From: Niabella sp.
GTDB taxonomy: Bacteria > Bacteroidota > Bacteroidia > Chitinophagales > Chitinophagaceae
Reading direction: 5' to 3'
DNA length: 42,402 nt
Assembly (NCBI GenBank): GCA_027493055.1
Contig: JAPUDO010000071.1
Coordinates: 1-42,402 of the forward strand
Shown: piece by piece, positions 9,501 through 21,691 of the stretch
Layout: the number at the start of each line of letters is the position of its first letter
Position numbering within the stretch: position 1 is the first letter of the stretch
Program-made: the position numbers and the translations under genes
Notes under the pieces: model-generated
What the model was told of the DNA's origin: nothing
Database searches by the model: none
The model's input: the letters and a program-made list of their open reading frames with translations, nothing else

Positions 9501-11975
9501 ATGATGAAAAAGATAACAATAATCAGTGTAATTTTATTTACGGTTTCTTGTGCTTGTGCTGCACAGGAAAAGCAAACAACCAAATTAAAAATTAGCGGCA
9601 TTTACCCGCACCTGGCTTTTTACAACAACGAAGGCGAATGTGGTACCGGAGCTTTAGTGCCTTGGGCAGGCCGCCTCTGGGCAGTAACTTATGCGCCTCA
9701 TTCACCTTATGGGTCATCGGATAAGCTTTATGAAATAACTCCTGCGTTAGAACAAATAATCCGTACCGAAAGTAAGGGCGGAACTCCCGCCAACCGGCTC
9801 ATACATAAAGAGAGCAACCAGCTCTTTATCGGCCCTTATGCTATCGACACAAACAGGAAGGTGCGATTACTTTCCTATACAACGGTTCCCGGTCGTTATA
9901 CCGGCGCCGCAAGGCATTTAACCGATCCCGCTTCAAAAATTTACATCGCAACGATGGAGGAAGGCTTTTATGAAGTGGATGTAAATACGCTGGACGTGAA
10001 AACATTGTATTCTGATGATAACGTCAGCCGCCGGCCTGCAGGCTTCCCGGTACTGGAGGAAAAACTGGCAGCCTTACCCGGATGGCATGGCAAAGGGCTT
10101 TATTCGGGGCAGAGCGTTTTAGTTTATTCAAACAACGGAGAATATGGCGATGACGCATTGAAGCACTTCGATGCTATATCCGGCTCTTTGCACGAATGGG
10201 ATGGAAAATCGTGGAAGCTGATACGCCGTAACCAATTTACGGAAGTAACCGGTCCAGGTGGTATTTATGGAAACAAGAATCCTGATACCGACCCTATTTG
10301 GACAACAGGGTTCGATTATAAATCGGTATTGCTGGGCGTTCGTCAAAATGGTGAATGGCGTTTTTTTCGCTTGCCTAAAGGCAGCTATTGCTACGATGGA
10401 GCGCACGGGTGGAACACCGAGTGGCCGCGGATCAGGGATATCGGTACAGCAGGTGTGCCGGATTATTTGATGACTATGCATGGTGTTTTCTGGAAATTCC
10501 CCCAAACCTTCTCATTTGCCAATACGGCGGGTATTCGCCCACGTTCAGCATATCTTAAAGTAATAGGGGACTTTACCCGCTGGAATGGAGAAATTATTTT
10601 ATGTTGCGATGATTCGGCGGAATCTGAATTTCTGAATACGCGAAAAGCAAAAGGTGGTATTGCAGGCCCCGGGCAATCCAATTCAAACCTCTGGTTTCTT
10701 TCCCCTCAGGATATTGACCGGCTGGGCAACCCCGATGCCAGCGGGTATGTGTGGCTGCGCGAAAATGTGGAGGCGGGCGTAGCCTCCGAGCCGTTTCTGT
10801 TTGCCGGTTGGGAAAACCGTGCTGTATGGATTAAAAATTCTGGAGCCTACCCGGTAACCTATTCTTTCGAAGTAGATGAAAAAGGAACAGGCCAATACAC
10901 CGGTTTAATGCAAGTGAATGTGCCGGCCGGATCTTCAAAATATATTTCTTTAACCAATGCCCAAAGCGGAGAATGGGTAAGGGTAACAACTGATAAAAAA
11001 GTAACCACAAGCGTAGGCTTTGTTTATGCACAAAACAACAAAAGAAACACTTCGCCCGATCCTGTTTTCAACGGTATTGAAAGTATTAAGGAACAAATCA
11101 AAGGACAAGGCGGCCTTTTATATAGCATGGGCGGCAACAGGCATAGTTTGGGTTTATTGGCAACGGATGCAAAGGGAGAGGTTGGTTTTTATGAAATAGA
11201 TTCAGCATTGAAATTTACTTATAAGTCTGCCGATGCCAAAGCCGATTTTATCCGCCGGAGAATGGCGATACCCAAACAGGTGGTAACCATAGATAAAGGC
11301 TCTGTATTGATTGTTGACGATGCGGGACGGCGCTGGCGATTGCCTTTGGGCGATGACCGCTACACCGATGCCACCAACAAGGGCGAGCTGCGTGTTTGCC
11401 GCGAGGTAGCTACTGAAAGGGATCTGTTCAACTGCCACGGCACATTTTACGAACTGCCTGCGGAAAATGCCGATGGATATGCCAAGATGCGGCCCATTGC
11501 TTCGCATAACCTGAAGATCAACGACTACGCGTCTTATCGTGGTTTATTTGTGGTTTCGGGAATTGATCCGGCGAAAGCCGCTGCCAATGCGCAACACATT
11601 TTTATTTCGGATGACAGGAAAGCTGCCGTATGGGCCGGCGCGATCGATGACTTATGGAAGCTGGGAAAGCCGGTGGGTAAAGGCGGCCCCTGGATAAACG
11701 AAAGCGTTAAGGGTGGCGAAAGTTCAGACCCCTACCTGTTTGGATTTTATGATAAGCGCCTCTTACAAATAACGCATGGTTCAAAAAAAGATATTGCATT
11801 CACTATCGAAATTGACCCTTCGGGCGATGGAGATTGGGTGAAATACAAAACCTTCATAGTAAAGCGGGGCAAAAAACTGAAATACCAATTTCCCGAATCG
11901 GCTTTCGGGCGATGGATCCGTTTTTCTACGGATAAGGATGCTGTTTCCGTAACAGCATGGTTGAACTATAAGTAA
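9501..11975 (+). CDS. Secreted 824-residue protein of unknown family with a duplicated C-terminal module
   Basis: I do not recognise this family. It has a signal peptide (MMKKITIISVILFTV..SCACAAQ; either peptidase I cleavage near residue 21 or lipidation at Cys17/Cys19). Residues about 30-390 are rich in repeated beta patterns with Trp and Gly turns (GRLWAVTYAP, SNQLFIGPYAID, SKIYIATMEEGFYEVD, HEWDGKSWKLI), suggesting a beta-propeller. A module at about 394-509 (LWFL..DIDRLG, ENVEAGVASEPFLFAGW, SFEVDEKGTG, GEWVRVTTD) recurs at about 705-824 (LWKLGKP, NESVKGGESSDPYLFGF, TIEIDPSGDG, GRWIRFSTD). No classical hydrolase motif was found. It sits inside the PUL operon, 16 bases after the GH16 gene, so a glycan-binding or novel catalytic role is plausible. 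It is not assigned. Confidence 0.85.
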   Translation: MMKKITIISVILFTVSCACAAQEKQTTKLKISGIYPHLAFYNNEGECGTGALVPWAGRLWAVTYAPHSPYGSSDKLYEITPALEQIIRTESKGGTPANRLIHKESNQLFIGPYAIDTNRKVRLLSYTTVPGRYTGAARHLTDPASKIYIATMEEGFYEVDVNTLDVKTLYSDDNVSRRPAGFPVLEEKLAALPGWHGKGLYSGQSVLVYSNNGEYGDDALKHFDAISGSLHEWDGKSWKLIRRNQFTEVTGPGGIYGNKNPDTDPIWTTGFDYKSVLLGVRQNGEWRFFRLPKGSYCYDGAHGWNTEWPRIRDIGTAGVPDYLMTMHGVFWKFPQTFSFANTAGIRPRSAYLKVIGDFTRWNGEIILCCDDSAESEFLNTRKAKGGIAGPGQSNSNLWFLSPQDIDRLGNPDASGYVWLRENVEAGVASEPFLFAGWENRAVWIKNSGAYPVTYSFEVDEKGTGQYTGLMQVNVPAGSSKYISLTNAQSGEWVRVTTDKKVTTSVGFVYAQNNKRNTSPDPVFNGIESIKEQIKGQGGLLYSMGGNRHSLGLLATDAKGEVGFYEIDSALKFTYKSADAKADFIRRRMAIPKQVVTIDKGSVLIVDDAGRRWRLPLGDDRYTDATNKGELRVCREVATERDLFNCHGTFYELPAENADGYAKMRPIASHNLKINDYASYRGLFVVSGIDPAKAAANAQHIFISDDRKAAVWAGAIDDLWKLGKPVGKGGPWINESVKGGESSDPYLFGFYDKRLLQITHGSKKDIAFTIEIDPSGDGDWVKYKTFIVKRGKKLKYQFPESAFGRWIRFSTDKDAVSVTAWLNYK

Positions 11976-12000
11976 TTAATGTTAATGAAGTTTAAGGTAT

Positions 12001-13989
12001 ATGGTAAAAAAAATAGTATTTGGATTGATGGCGTTGCTTATTGGATTATTACCCGAAAGATTGTCCGCCGACACTCCTATGGTTGGAGCTCAGGTAATTA
12101 TAGAACCGGGGCAGACGGATGCCGAGATAGAAACCTGGTTTAAGCGGATGAATGAAAACGGAATGAAGCTTTGCCGGATACGTATGTTCGAGGAATATAT
12201 TCATCAATCTGATAGCACGTGGGACTTTACTTTGTTCGACAAAGCATTTAAAATCGCAGAAAAATACGGAATAAAAGTTTTTGCCGGACTATTCCCTGCC
12301 TCTCCCGGCAATTCGATAGGTGGATTTAAGTTCCCGCTAAGTCAGAAACACGAGGAGCAAATTCGGGAATATGTGTTTCAGCTTGTAAGCCATTATAAAA
12401 ATTTTAAATCCTTGTACGGCTGGGTATTGATGAACGAACCCGGAACCGGAGGCGGTGTGCCGAATACGGATTACACCAAAGCAAAGTTTGAGGAGTGGAA
12501 GAAGAATCAACCCAAATTGGATTACAACAGCAAGGGATATACGCTGTTGAAAAGTTTTGAAAAGCAAAAATTTTTGGTGGATTACAATACCTGGTATTTG
12601 AGTTGGTTAGCCATAGAGATTGCCAAATACGATACTGCGCACGAAGTTCACGTAAACAATCATCAGATTTTTGAGAATATTGCAGAATATGATTTTCCCG
12701 CCTGGCGCAAGTTTTTGACGTCGCTCGGAGCATCGGCTCATCCCAGTTGGCATTTTGGCTATTTCAATCGTTCCCAATATACGGTTGCTATGTCAGCAAA
12801 CTGTAATATTGTTCGTTCGGGAGCGGGTGATTTACCTTATTTGGTAACGGAACTTCAAGGAGGTAACAACACCTATTCAGGTGCAAATCCGTTTTGTCCG
12901 ACTGCGGAAGAAACTACTCAATGGCTGTGGACAAGCATTGCTACCGGAGCGCAGGGAGTTATTTTTTGGTCGTTGAATGCACGCTCCATTGGCGAAGAAG
13001 CCGGCGAATGGGCGTTGCTCGATTTTCAATATAATGCTTCAGATCGGCTCAATGCTGCAAAACAAGTTATAAAATGTATCAATCAGAATGAAACGCTATT
13101 CACGAACGTGAAACCTGTAAATTCCGGTATTTATGTTTTATATAACCGTCCGTCGTTTTGGATAGAGAAAGAAGTGCAATACGGACAGGCTAATAATTAC
13201 GAAGGAAGAGAACCGGGCGGAGTCATAAAATCGGCATTGGCTTATTACGAAGTGTTGTCCGAAAAAGGGATTGTTCCGAACATAGGAGAATTTGCCGAGT
13301 TTGACTGGACGAAATCTGATTACACTGGTGTCAGTATTATTTTGGCGAATACAGTCTCTTTGCCTTCTGCTTATTGGGAAAATATCCGCGGCTTTGTGAA
13401 AAAAGGAGGAAAACTTTTTGTCGAAGGTTTAACCGGCTATCACGACGAGAATATGTTGAACTTGTTTAACACCGGATTTCCCTTGCAGGATGTGTTCGGA
13501 GGAAGCATCAAAGAAATAAAATGCATTCCCGGCGATTTCACTATGAAGGTTAAAGCAGCGATGCCGGCTCATTTATGGAAGGGTTATATTTATAATACTT
13601 CCGGAAAAATTCTTAGTAGAGAAAATGACCTGATTACGGGAACTACCAACAAATTCGGTAAAGGTGAAGTTATCTGGATCCCTTCTCTGTTAGGACTTGG
13701 TGGACGACGTACGGGAGATTATGAAAGCCTTTCCAATCTTTTGACAGAAGAATTGCAACCATCTATTCCTGTTCGTTTTGAAAAACACGAAAAAGAACTG
13801 TTTATGCAGACGTCCAAAGGAACAGATGGTCTTTTCTCGCTTGTCATCAATAAAAGCAAAGAACAAAAAACAGTAAAAATAAAAAGTCCATATAAGTCCC
13901 GTATTTTATTTTCTGATGGTAAAGCTGCCCTGAAAGTAAATACATTGACTATACATCCGGAAGAAACCGTTTTGATAGCATGGAAATAA
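12001..13989 (+). CDS. GH42-like clan GH-A hydrolase (putative beta-galactosidase)
   Basis: The protein has 662 residues with a signal peptide ending near RLSAD. The N-terminal TIM barrel (about 27-365) has the clan-A pattern: acid/base Glu146 in YGWVLMNEPG at the end of strand 4 and probable nucleophile Glu284 in LPYLVTELQGG at strand 7. This is followed by a Rossmann-like domain (about 375-500) resembling the GH42 trimerisation domain (VSIILANTVSLPSAYWENIR, KKGGKLFVEG), then a small beta domain. GH42 enzymes cleave beta-galactosides, but many PUL members of this superfamily have been moved to other families, so specificity is open. The gene is 25 bases after the unknown 824-residue protein. 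By eye its GC is lower than that of the genes before it. Confidence 0.8.
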   Translation: MVKKIVFGLMALLIGLLPERLSADTPMVGAQVIIEPGQTDAEIETWFKRMNENGMKLCRIRMFEEYIHQSDSTWDFTLFDKAFKIAEKYGIKVFAGLFPASPGNSIGGFKFPLSQKHEEQIREYVFQLVSHYKNFKSLYGWVLMNEPGTGGGVPNTDYTKAKFEEWKKNQPKLDYNSKGYTLLKSFEKQKFLVDYNTWYLSWLAIEIAKYDTAHEVHVNNHQIFENIAEYDFPAWRKFLTSLGASAHPSWHFGYFNRSQYTVAMSANCNIVRSGAGDLPYLVTELQGGNNTYSGANPFCPTAEETTQWLWTSIATGAQGVIFWSLNARSIGEEAGEWALLDFQYNASDRLNAAKQVIKCINQNETLFTNVKPVNSGIYVLYNRPSFWIEKEVQYGQANNYEGREPGGVIKSALAYYEVLSEKGIVPNIGEFAEFDWTKSDYTGVSIILANTVSLPSAYWENIRGFVKKGGKLFVEGLTGYHDENMLNLFNTGFPLQDVFGGSIKEIKCIPGDFTMKVKAAMPAHLWKGYIYNTSGKILSRENDLITGTTNKFGKGEVIWIPSLLGLGGRRTGDYESLSNLLTEELQPSIPVRFEKHEKELFMQTSKGTDGLFSLVINKSKEQKTVKIKSPYKSRILFSDGKAALKVNTLTIHPEETVLIAWK

Positions 13990-14104
13990 TTCGTGTATTC
14001 CCCAATATATTATTCTAATGAAACGCCCATGTAAGATTTTACAAACGGGGAGGATGTAAATAGGGTATTCCATCCGACCAAATTAAAAATTTAAAAATAT
14101 ACGG

Positions 14105-14872
14105 ATGAAAAAAAAATTTCAGATCTTTTATTTCATAGTTTTCAGTTTATTCTGTTCAGCTCCGGTATTCTCTCAACCTGATTTTGCCCCATTATTCCCG
14201 TTTCTTATTTCTTACGACAGTCCGGACAACGTGACAAATATGAAAGGAATACCGGATGCGCCCGCGGGGAAACACGGTTTTATTCGCATAGAAAACGGGC
14301 GTTTTGTTACCGATATAGGGATCATTCGTTTCAATGGAACTGACCTGACCGGGGCGCCTAATTTTCCCACGTACGAGCAGGCAGACAGACTGGCGGCGCG
14401 TATGGCGCGTTTCGGCATTAATTGCGTGCGCCTGCATTTTCTGGATGACAATTACGGAAATTTCCGGAACAAAGCGGAACAAGGCATATTTGCCAACGAT
14501 TCCACCACGCAGCGTAAACCGGATCCTGTTCAGGTGGACTTGCTCGATTATCTGATCGCCGCTTTCAAGAAGCAAGGGGTGTCTTCAAGGATTTTGCTTG
14601 CCGCCACGGGTGTGTTGCAAAATAAAAATATGACCATTGAAAAAATCGGGAACAAGATTACAGCATCTAATTGGGGAACATCGCCGGTGTATGTCGAAGG
14701 TATTCCGGCTGTTATTACAATGCGTTCAAATCCTGATAAAACAAAGTGCTATGCTCTTGATGAAAGGGGAGAACGGAAACAGGAAATTTTGGTAGAGGCA
14801 GACAATGGTAATTCGAAAATTGAAATCAGCCCTAAGCACCAAACCATTTGGTATGAAATGGAAGTTTATTAG
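14105..14872 (+). pseudogene. Secreted clan GH-A-like hydrolase with a large internal deletion (probable remnant)
   Basis: The frame is intact (255 residues, signal peptide ending VFSQ), but it looks like two ends of a much longer protein joined together. Residues about 55-157 are the start of a TIM barrel (GRFVTDIGIIRFNGTDL, ADRLAARMARFGINCVRLHF, DLLDYLIAAFKKQG). From about residue 160 the sequence switches to what looks like the C-terminal domain of large beta-glycosidase-like proteins (SRILLAATGVLQNKNM, WGTSPVYVEGIPAVITM, CYALDERGERK, QTIWYEMEVY). The barrel strands carrying both catalytic acids are absent. The junction lies near 14575-14590. The start ATG at 14105 follows a 115-base gap. 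It is either a dead remnant or a small binding protein; I favour the remnant. The full-length comparison is from memory of the family. Confidence 0.6.
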
Positions 14873-14899
14873 GTTTATATTTGATTATACTAAATTTTA

Positions 14900-16696
14900 A
14901 TGATGAGGAATCTACTATCCACAATCGTATTTGTTTTGTTTTTTGTTGGTGCAGGCTATGCCCAATCCGTACTTCTTGAAACAGAGCTATTTGACAATAA
15001 AGGCGGATGGACGGTTGATGCACAGTTTATTGATCAGATGGGATCTCCCTATTTGTTGGCGCACGGATTGGGTACGCCCGTAGAAGATGCCGTAACGAAA
15101 TTCAAGCTGCCACAAAAAGGGAAATACCAGGTTTGGGTACGAACAAAAGATTGGGCGCCTTTTCCCAAGGGGCCGGGCGAATTTCAACTGCTTTTCAATG
15201 GAGAAATTTTACCTGTAACTTTCGGTGCTTCAGGGCAAAAAGGCTGGCAATGGGTATCGGGTGGAACGGTTGATTTCAAGAATGTGGAGAATGAACTCAG
15301 TCTGCGGGATTTGACAGGATTTGAAGGGCGGTGCGATGCCGTTTATCTCTCTAAAGTCAGGGAGGTTTTGCCGGATAGTGTGGAAGCTTTACGTTGGTTC
15401 AGAAAAAACAAACTTCAAATAAGTCAAAAAAATGGCGGTCATTTTGATTTGGTGGTTGTAGGAGGAGGGGTTGCCGGAATTTGCGCTTCGGTTCAGGCTG
15501 CGCGGCTTGGTTTGAAAGTGGCTTTGATAAACAATAGACCTGTTTTAGGCGGAAACAGCAGTTCCGAAGTAAGGGTCGGCATGGAAGGCGATGTATTTAG
15601 CAATAAATATCCGAAGTTGGGGAGAATAGTCAGAGAAATAGACAATTTTTTTGCTGGTGTGGGAGGAGTGGATACTCGCTTGTACAACGATGTTACCCGA
15701 AAGAAAATGGTGTTAAACGAACAGAATATAACACTTTTTGAAAATGCGCATCTGATTGATGTAAAAACGGACAATTATACAATAAAATCTGTTGTACTGT
15801 TGGATGTAAACACTTTAAACGAAATAAAAATATCGGGAAATTTGTTTTCCGACTGTACAGGCGATGCGACTTTGGGGATATTGGCAGGCGCGGACTATCA
15901 TTACGGCAGGGAAAGCAAAGCCGAAACAAACGAACCCGATGCGTCTGATGTTTCGGATAATTTAGTAATGGGTTCGTCCAATCAATGGCATGCTAAACAT
16001 ACAAACAAGGAGACGGATTTTCCCATACAGGAATGGATGCACCAATTTTCAGACGATTACCATTTCGATTTAATTCGTTCGGTATGGAATTGGGAAACAG
16101 GATTTAATAGTTTTCATACTGTACGTGATGCCGAAGAAATCAGAGATAATAATTTTAGGGCGATATACGGTAATTGGGCGTATCTGAAAACCCATAAAAA
16201 GGAAAAATTCGGTAAATATTCGTTGACATACTTGTCTTATGTGGCAGGAAAAAGGGAATCTTTCCGCCTGTTGGGAGATATTCTGTTGACTCAGAATGAC
16301 ATTACGCAACGTGTGGAATATCCCGATGCTGTGGTTACAGCAACCTGGGGAATTGATTTACACTATCCCGATAAAGAAAACGCTCGCAGATTTCCCAATC
16401 AGGAATTTATAGCGTATGCGGTGCATCCTTTGCGAGAAGTTGACGTATATACATTTCCATACAGATGCCTCTATTCAAGGAATATAAATAATCTGTTTAT
16501 GGCAGGACGAAATATCAGCGTTACGCACATTGCATTGGGTACGGTGAGGGTGCAACGATGCACTGGAATGATGGGCGAAGTGGTGGGATATGCTGCCTAT
16601 CTGTGCCGTAAATATGCTTGTTTGCCCAAAGAGGTTTATTCAAAGTATTTGGGTGAATTTACCAATATCTTGAAAGCCGAAGAAGATTATAGGTAA
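14900..16696 (+). CDS. Secreted FAD-dependent oxidoreductase with N-terminal carbohydrate-binding-like domain
   Basis: The protein has 598 residues and a signal peptide ending GYAQ. Residues about 24-152 form a beta-rich domain (KGKYQVWVRTKDW, FQLLFNGEIL, LSLRDLTGFEGRCDAVYLS) of the kind found in xanthan-lyase/golvesin-type binding domains; this is probably why relatives are labelled putative xanthan lyase, although there is no lyase domain here. The rest (about 180-598) is a flavin oxidoreductase: the dinucleotide-binding motif VVGGGVAGICASVQAARLG is at about 186-204, followed by RPVLGGNSSSEVRVGMEG, the FAD_oxidored family pattern. A second conserved stretch, NLFMAGRNISVTHIALGTVR, near residue 530 fits the FAD C-terminal contact. 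Inference: it oxidises a sugar or related moiety in the periplasm. It starts 27 bases after the truncated hydrolase. Confidence 0.85.
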   Translation: MMRNLLSTIVFVLFFVGAGYAQSVLLETELFDNKGGWTVDAQFIDQMGSPYLLAHGLGTPVEDAVTKFKLPQKGKYQVWVRTKDWAPFPKGPGEFQLLFNGEILPVTFGASGQKGWQWVSGGTVDFKNVENELSLRDLTGFEGRCDAVYLSKVREVLPDSVEALRWFRKNKLQISQKNGGHFDLVVVGGGVAGICASVQAARLGLKVALINNRPVLGGNSSSEVRVGMEGDVFSNKYPKLGRIVREIDNFFAGVGGVDTRLYNDVTRKKMVLNEQNITLFENAHLIDVKTDNYTIKSVVLLDVNTLNEIKISGNLFSDCTGDATLGILAGADYHYGRESKAETNEPDASDVSDNLVMGSSNQWHAKHTNKETDFPIQEWMHQFSDDYHFDLIRSVWNWETGFNSFHTVRDAEEIRDNNFRAIYGNWAYLKTHKKEKFGKYSLTYLSYVAGKRESFRLLGDILLTQNDITQRVEYPDAVVTATWGIDLHYPDKENARRFPNQEFIAYAVHPLREVDVYTFPYRCLYSRNINNLFMAGRNISVTHIALGTVRVQRCTGMMGEVVGYAAYLCRKYACLPKEVYSKYLGEFTNILKAEEDYR

Positions 16697-16701
16697 AACA
16701 A

Positions 16702-16907
16702 TGAACTTGTTTAAACTTTTAATTTTCTTCCGGGAATAAATCCTTAGTCATTTCGAATCCCGCAAAGCGGGAGGAGAAATCTCAACGTACAGTTGAATTG
16801 CGATAATAACAGGCTTTTCGTTGAAGACTTCTCCGCTTCACTACGAAGTGACGATTATTTTGTTTCCCCATTGCTCACAACAAGATTGAAAAGTTTAAAC
16901 AAGTTCA
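16702..16907. repeat. 206-bp nested inverted-repeat element (MITE/BIME-like)
   Basis: It fills most of the 236-base spacer between the oxidoreductase and the LacZ-type gene. The outer arms TGAACTTGTTTAAACTTTT (16702-16720) and AAAAGTTTAAACAAGTTCA (16889-16907) are perfect 19-base complements. Inside, GTCATTTCG (16747-16755) pairs with CGAAGTGAC (16844-16852), and GAGGAGAAAT faces CTTCTCCGC, so the element can fold into one long interrupted hairpin. There is no open frame and no transposase. The inner part resembles common dispersed palindromes of Bacteroidota; the outer arms suggest a compact mobile unit. It may also act as a terminator or mRNA stabiliser for the upstream gene. Confidence 0.7.
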
Positions 16908-16911
16908 ATAA

Positions 16912-20034
<3,123 letters not shown>

Positions 20035-20107
20035 CCTTGTAAGTAAATGATTTTACTTTGCTACGCTTAAAAATTTTATTCTCATTCTTATGTAAAATAC
20101 CAACAGT

Positions 20108-21613
20108 CTATAACTTTATTTCCTGCATCTTAATATTGTAAATAGTTACAGGGGCTAAACCTCCGTTTCCCATAGAGAAAACAAAATTACATTGAGCATC
20201 GGTTGCAGCAGATGTAAACACGTAACTGTAAGTAGCATCGGTTGAAGAAATATCAAAGCCTTTACTGCCGTACAGGGTCCAGGGCGATTTAGACTCCTGG
20301 AACCCAACCGAAATGTTCCTGTCCGCATTGGAATAAGCATTAAAAGATATACGGTAAGTTTTACCCGCTTCAATCAACATATTATGCTTTATCAGTTGGA
20401 TATACCAGCTTTGGGTGCCGGGGGAGGATATAGAAATGAGGGCTTTGTTATTTGCTATATTTAATACGGAAGAAGCGGATACATCGTTGTTGTATAAACG
20501 CCAGCCATCCGCCTGTGCATTGGCAAAGTTGCTGTTGTACAGATCGGTAAATGTAACAGGAGCAGGGCTTGCCATTGCGTCCTTAGTCAGTGCATTAAGC
20601 AGGTTGGTGTGGTATTGGCCGCTTTTGGGATCATAAATGCCAAAGCCCGAGTTAAATTCCCAATAGGCCCAGCTAAAACCCTGCTGTTCAAACCACCTGC
20701 CCAAAAACCGGGTCCATTTTACTCGGGATTCCATATCAGCTGCACTGTAAGCACCAAATTCCCCGATATGGATTGGAATACTTTTTTCTTTTGAAAATTG
20801 TATTGCGGCCTTAAGTTCGTCAGCAACGTCCTGCCTTTCATACTCTGTATCTAACCATTTCGTTCCCAGCCATGCGTTAGATCCTGCTGCCCAGCTGGCT
20901 CCCTGGTGGGTGAAATGAAAAGGGTTATAGTAATGTACGGTAAGGATCAGGTGTTTATCACTTGGAACGATTAGCTTTTTTAGCGCAGAAACACCACCCC
21001 ATTCCGCAATACCAACCAGTACTGTCCGTTCAGGATTGGTTTTACGGATCGTTTGCAGGGCATCAGCAAAAAAACTGTTCCAGCGGTTTGCATCTAACTG
21101 TCCGTTGGGCTCATTCAATACCTCAAACAAAAGACTGTCCGGGTAGCTTTTAAAATAACCGGCTATCTGCTCCCATTGTGCAAGGAACATAGGCTTATAT
21201 ACATCAGGTTTGGCAAATAAACTGTCGTGATGGTGCATATTTATAATAATATGCAGCTTGTTTTTTAATGCCTCATCCACTGCCTTTTTTATTTTGGCCA
21301 AAAAGGCCGCTGTAATAGTGTAGGGTGCTGTGAACAGGGTGCGTTCAGGCATTTCCCAGCGAATAGGCAGTCTTATGCTATTAAAACCTTTTGAAGCGAT
21401 CTTTACAAAATCGGCAGGCTCGCTTTCTTTTACTTCCCAGGAAGCTTCATAAGTGTTTCCCAGGTTAATACCACGGCCGAGTCGCTGGTTGATTTCGTTG
21501 GCGGAGGCAAAAGCCGATTGGGCTGATGGTTTTTCTTCCGGTACGGATTTTTTGCAGGCCAGTACGGTAAGAACCATCAGTGAGATTATTATAAGCGAAA
21601 GCATTTTTTTCAT
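20108..21613 (-). CDS. GH5 endoglucanase-like lipoprotein with C-terminal carbohydrate-binding module
   Basis: The protein has 501 residues from the ATG at 21613, chosen because it gives a clean lipoprotein signal (LMVLTVLAC, lipid Cys20); the frame extends 27 codons further upstream to an ATG at 21694, but that start would lie inside the putative promoter. The GH5 catalytic domain (about 36-345) has the acid/base Glu168 in LLFEVLNEPNG and nucleophile Glu285 in IPIHIGEFGAYS, plus RLPIRW, INMHHHD and VHYYNPF, all cellulase-family landmarks. The C-terminal part (about 357-501) is a CBM4/9-like beta-sandwich. GH5 of this type usually acts on cellulose, mixed-linkage glucan or related beta-glucans; mannan cannot be excluded. 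It is convergent with the LacZ-type gene and likely a surface enzyme of the same locus. Confidence 0.92.
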   Translation of the reverse strand: MKKMLSLIIISLMVLTVLACKKSVPEEKPSAQSAFASANEINQRLGRGINLGNTYEASWEVKESEPADFVKIASKGFNSIRLPIRWEMPERTLFTAPYTITAAFLAKIKKAVDEALKNKLHIIINMHHHDSLFAKPDVYKPMFLAQWEQIAGYFKSYPDSLLFEVLNEPNGQLDANRWNSFFADALQTIRKTNPERTVLVGIAEWGGVSALKKLIVPSDKHLILTVHYYNPFHFTHQGASWAAGSNAWLGTKWLDTEYERQDVADELKAAIQFSKEKSIPIHIGEFGAYSAADMESRVKWTRFLGRWFEQQGFSWAYWEFNSGFGIYDPKSGQYHTNLLNALTKDAMASPAPVTFTDLYNSNFANAQADGWRLYNNDVSASSVLNIANNKALISISSPGTQSWYIQLIKHNMLIEAGKTYRISFNAYSNADRNISVGFQESKSPWTLYGSKGFDISSTDATYSYVFTSAATDAQCNFVFSMGNGGLAPVTIYNIKMQEIKL

Positions 21614-21691
21614 CAGCGTAATATAGTTCTTCAGCTTCAGCGGATTGCGGACCTTGCTGCTGTTGTAAAAGTGGTTTAATAAAAGGGCGAT

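Noticed and set aside
8948-9601. 217-codon minus-strand frame
   Set aside because: It is antisense to the second GH16 and the start of the 824-residue protein; the sense-strand genes are well supported.
14900-16696. Annotation as xanthan lyase
   Set aside because: Only the N-terminal domain resembles the binding part of xanthan lyases; the catalytic part is a flavin oxidoreductase with no polysaccharide lyase fold.
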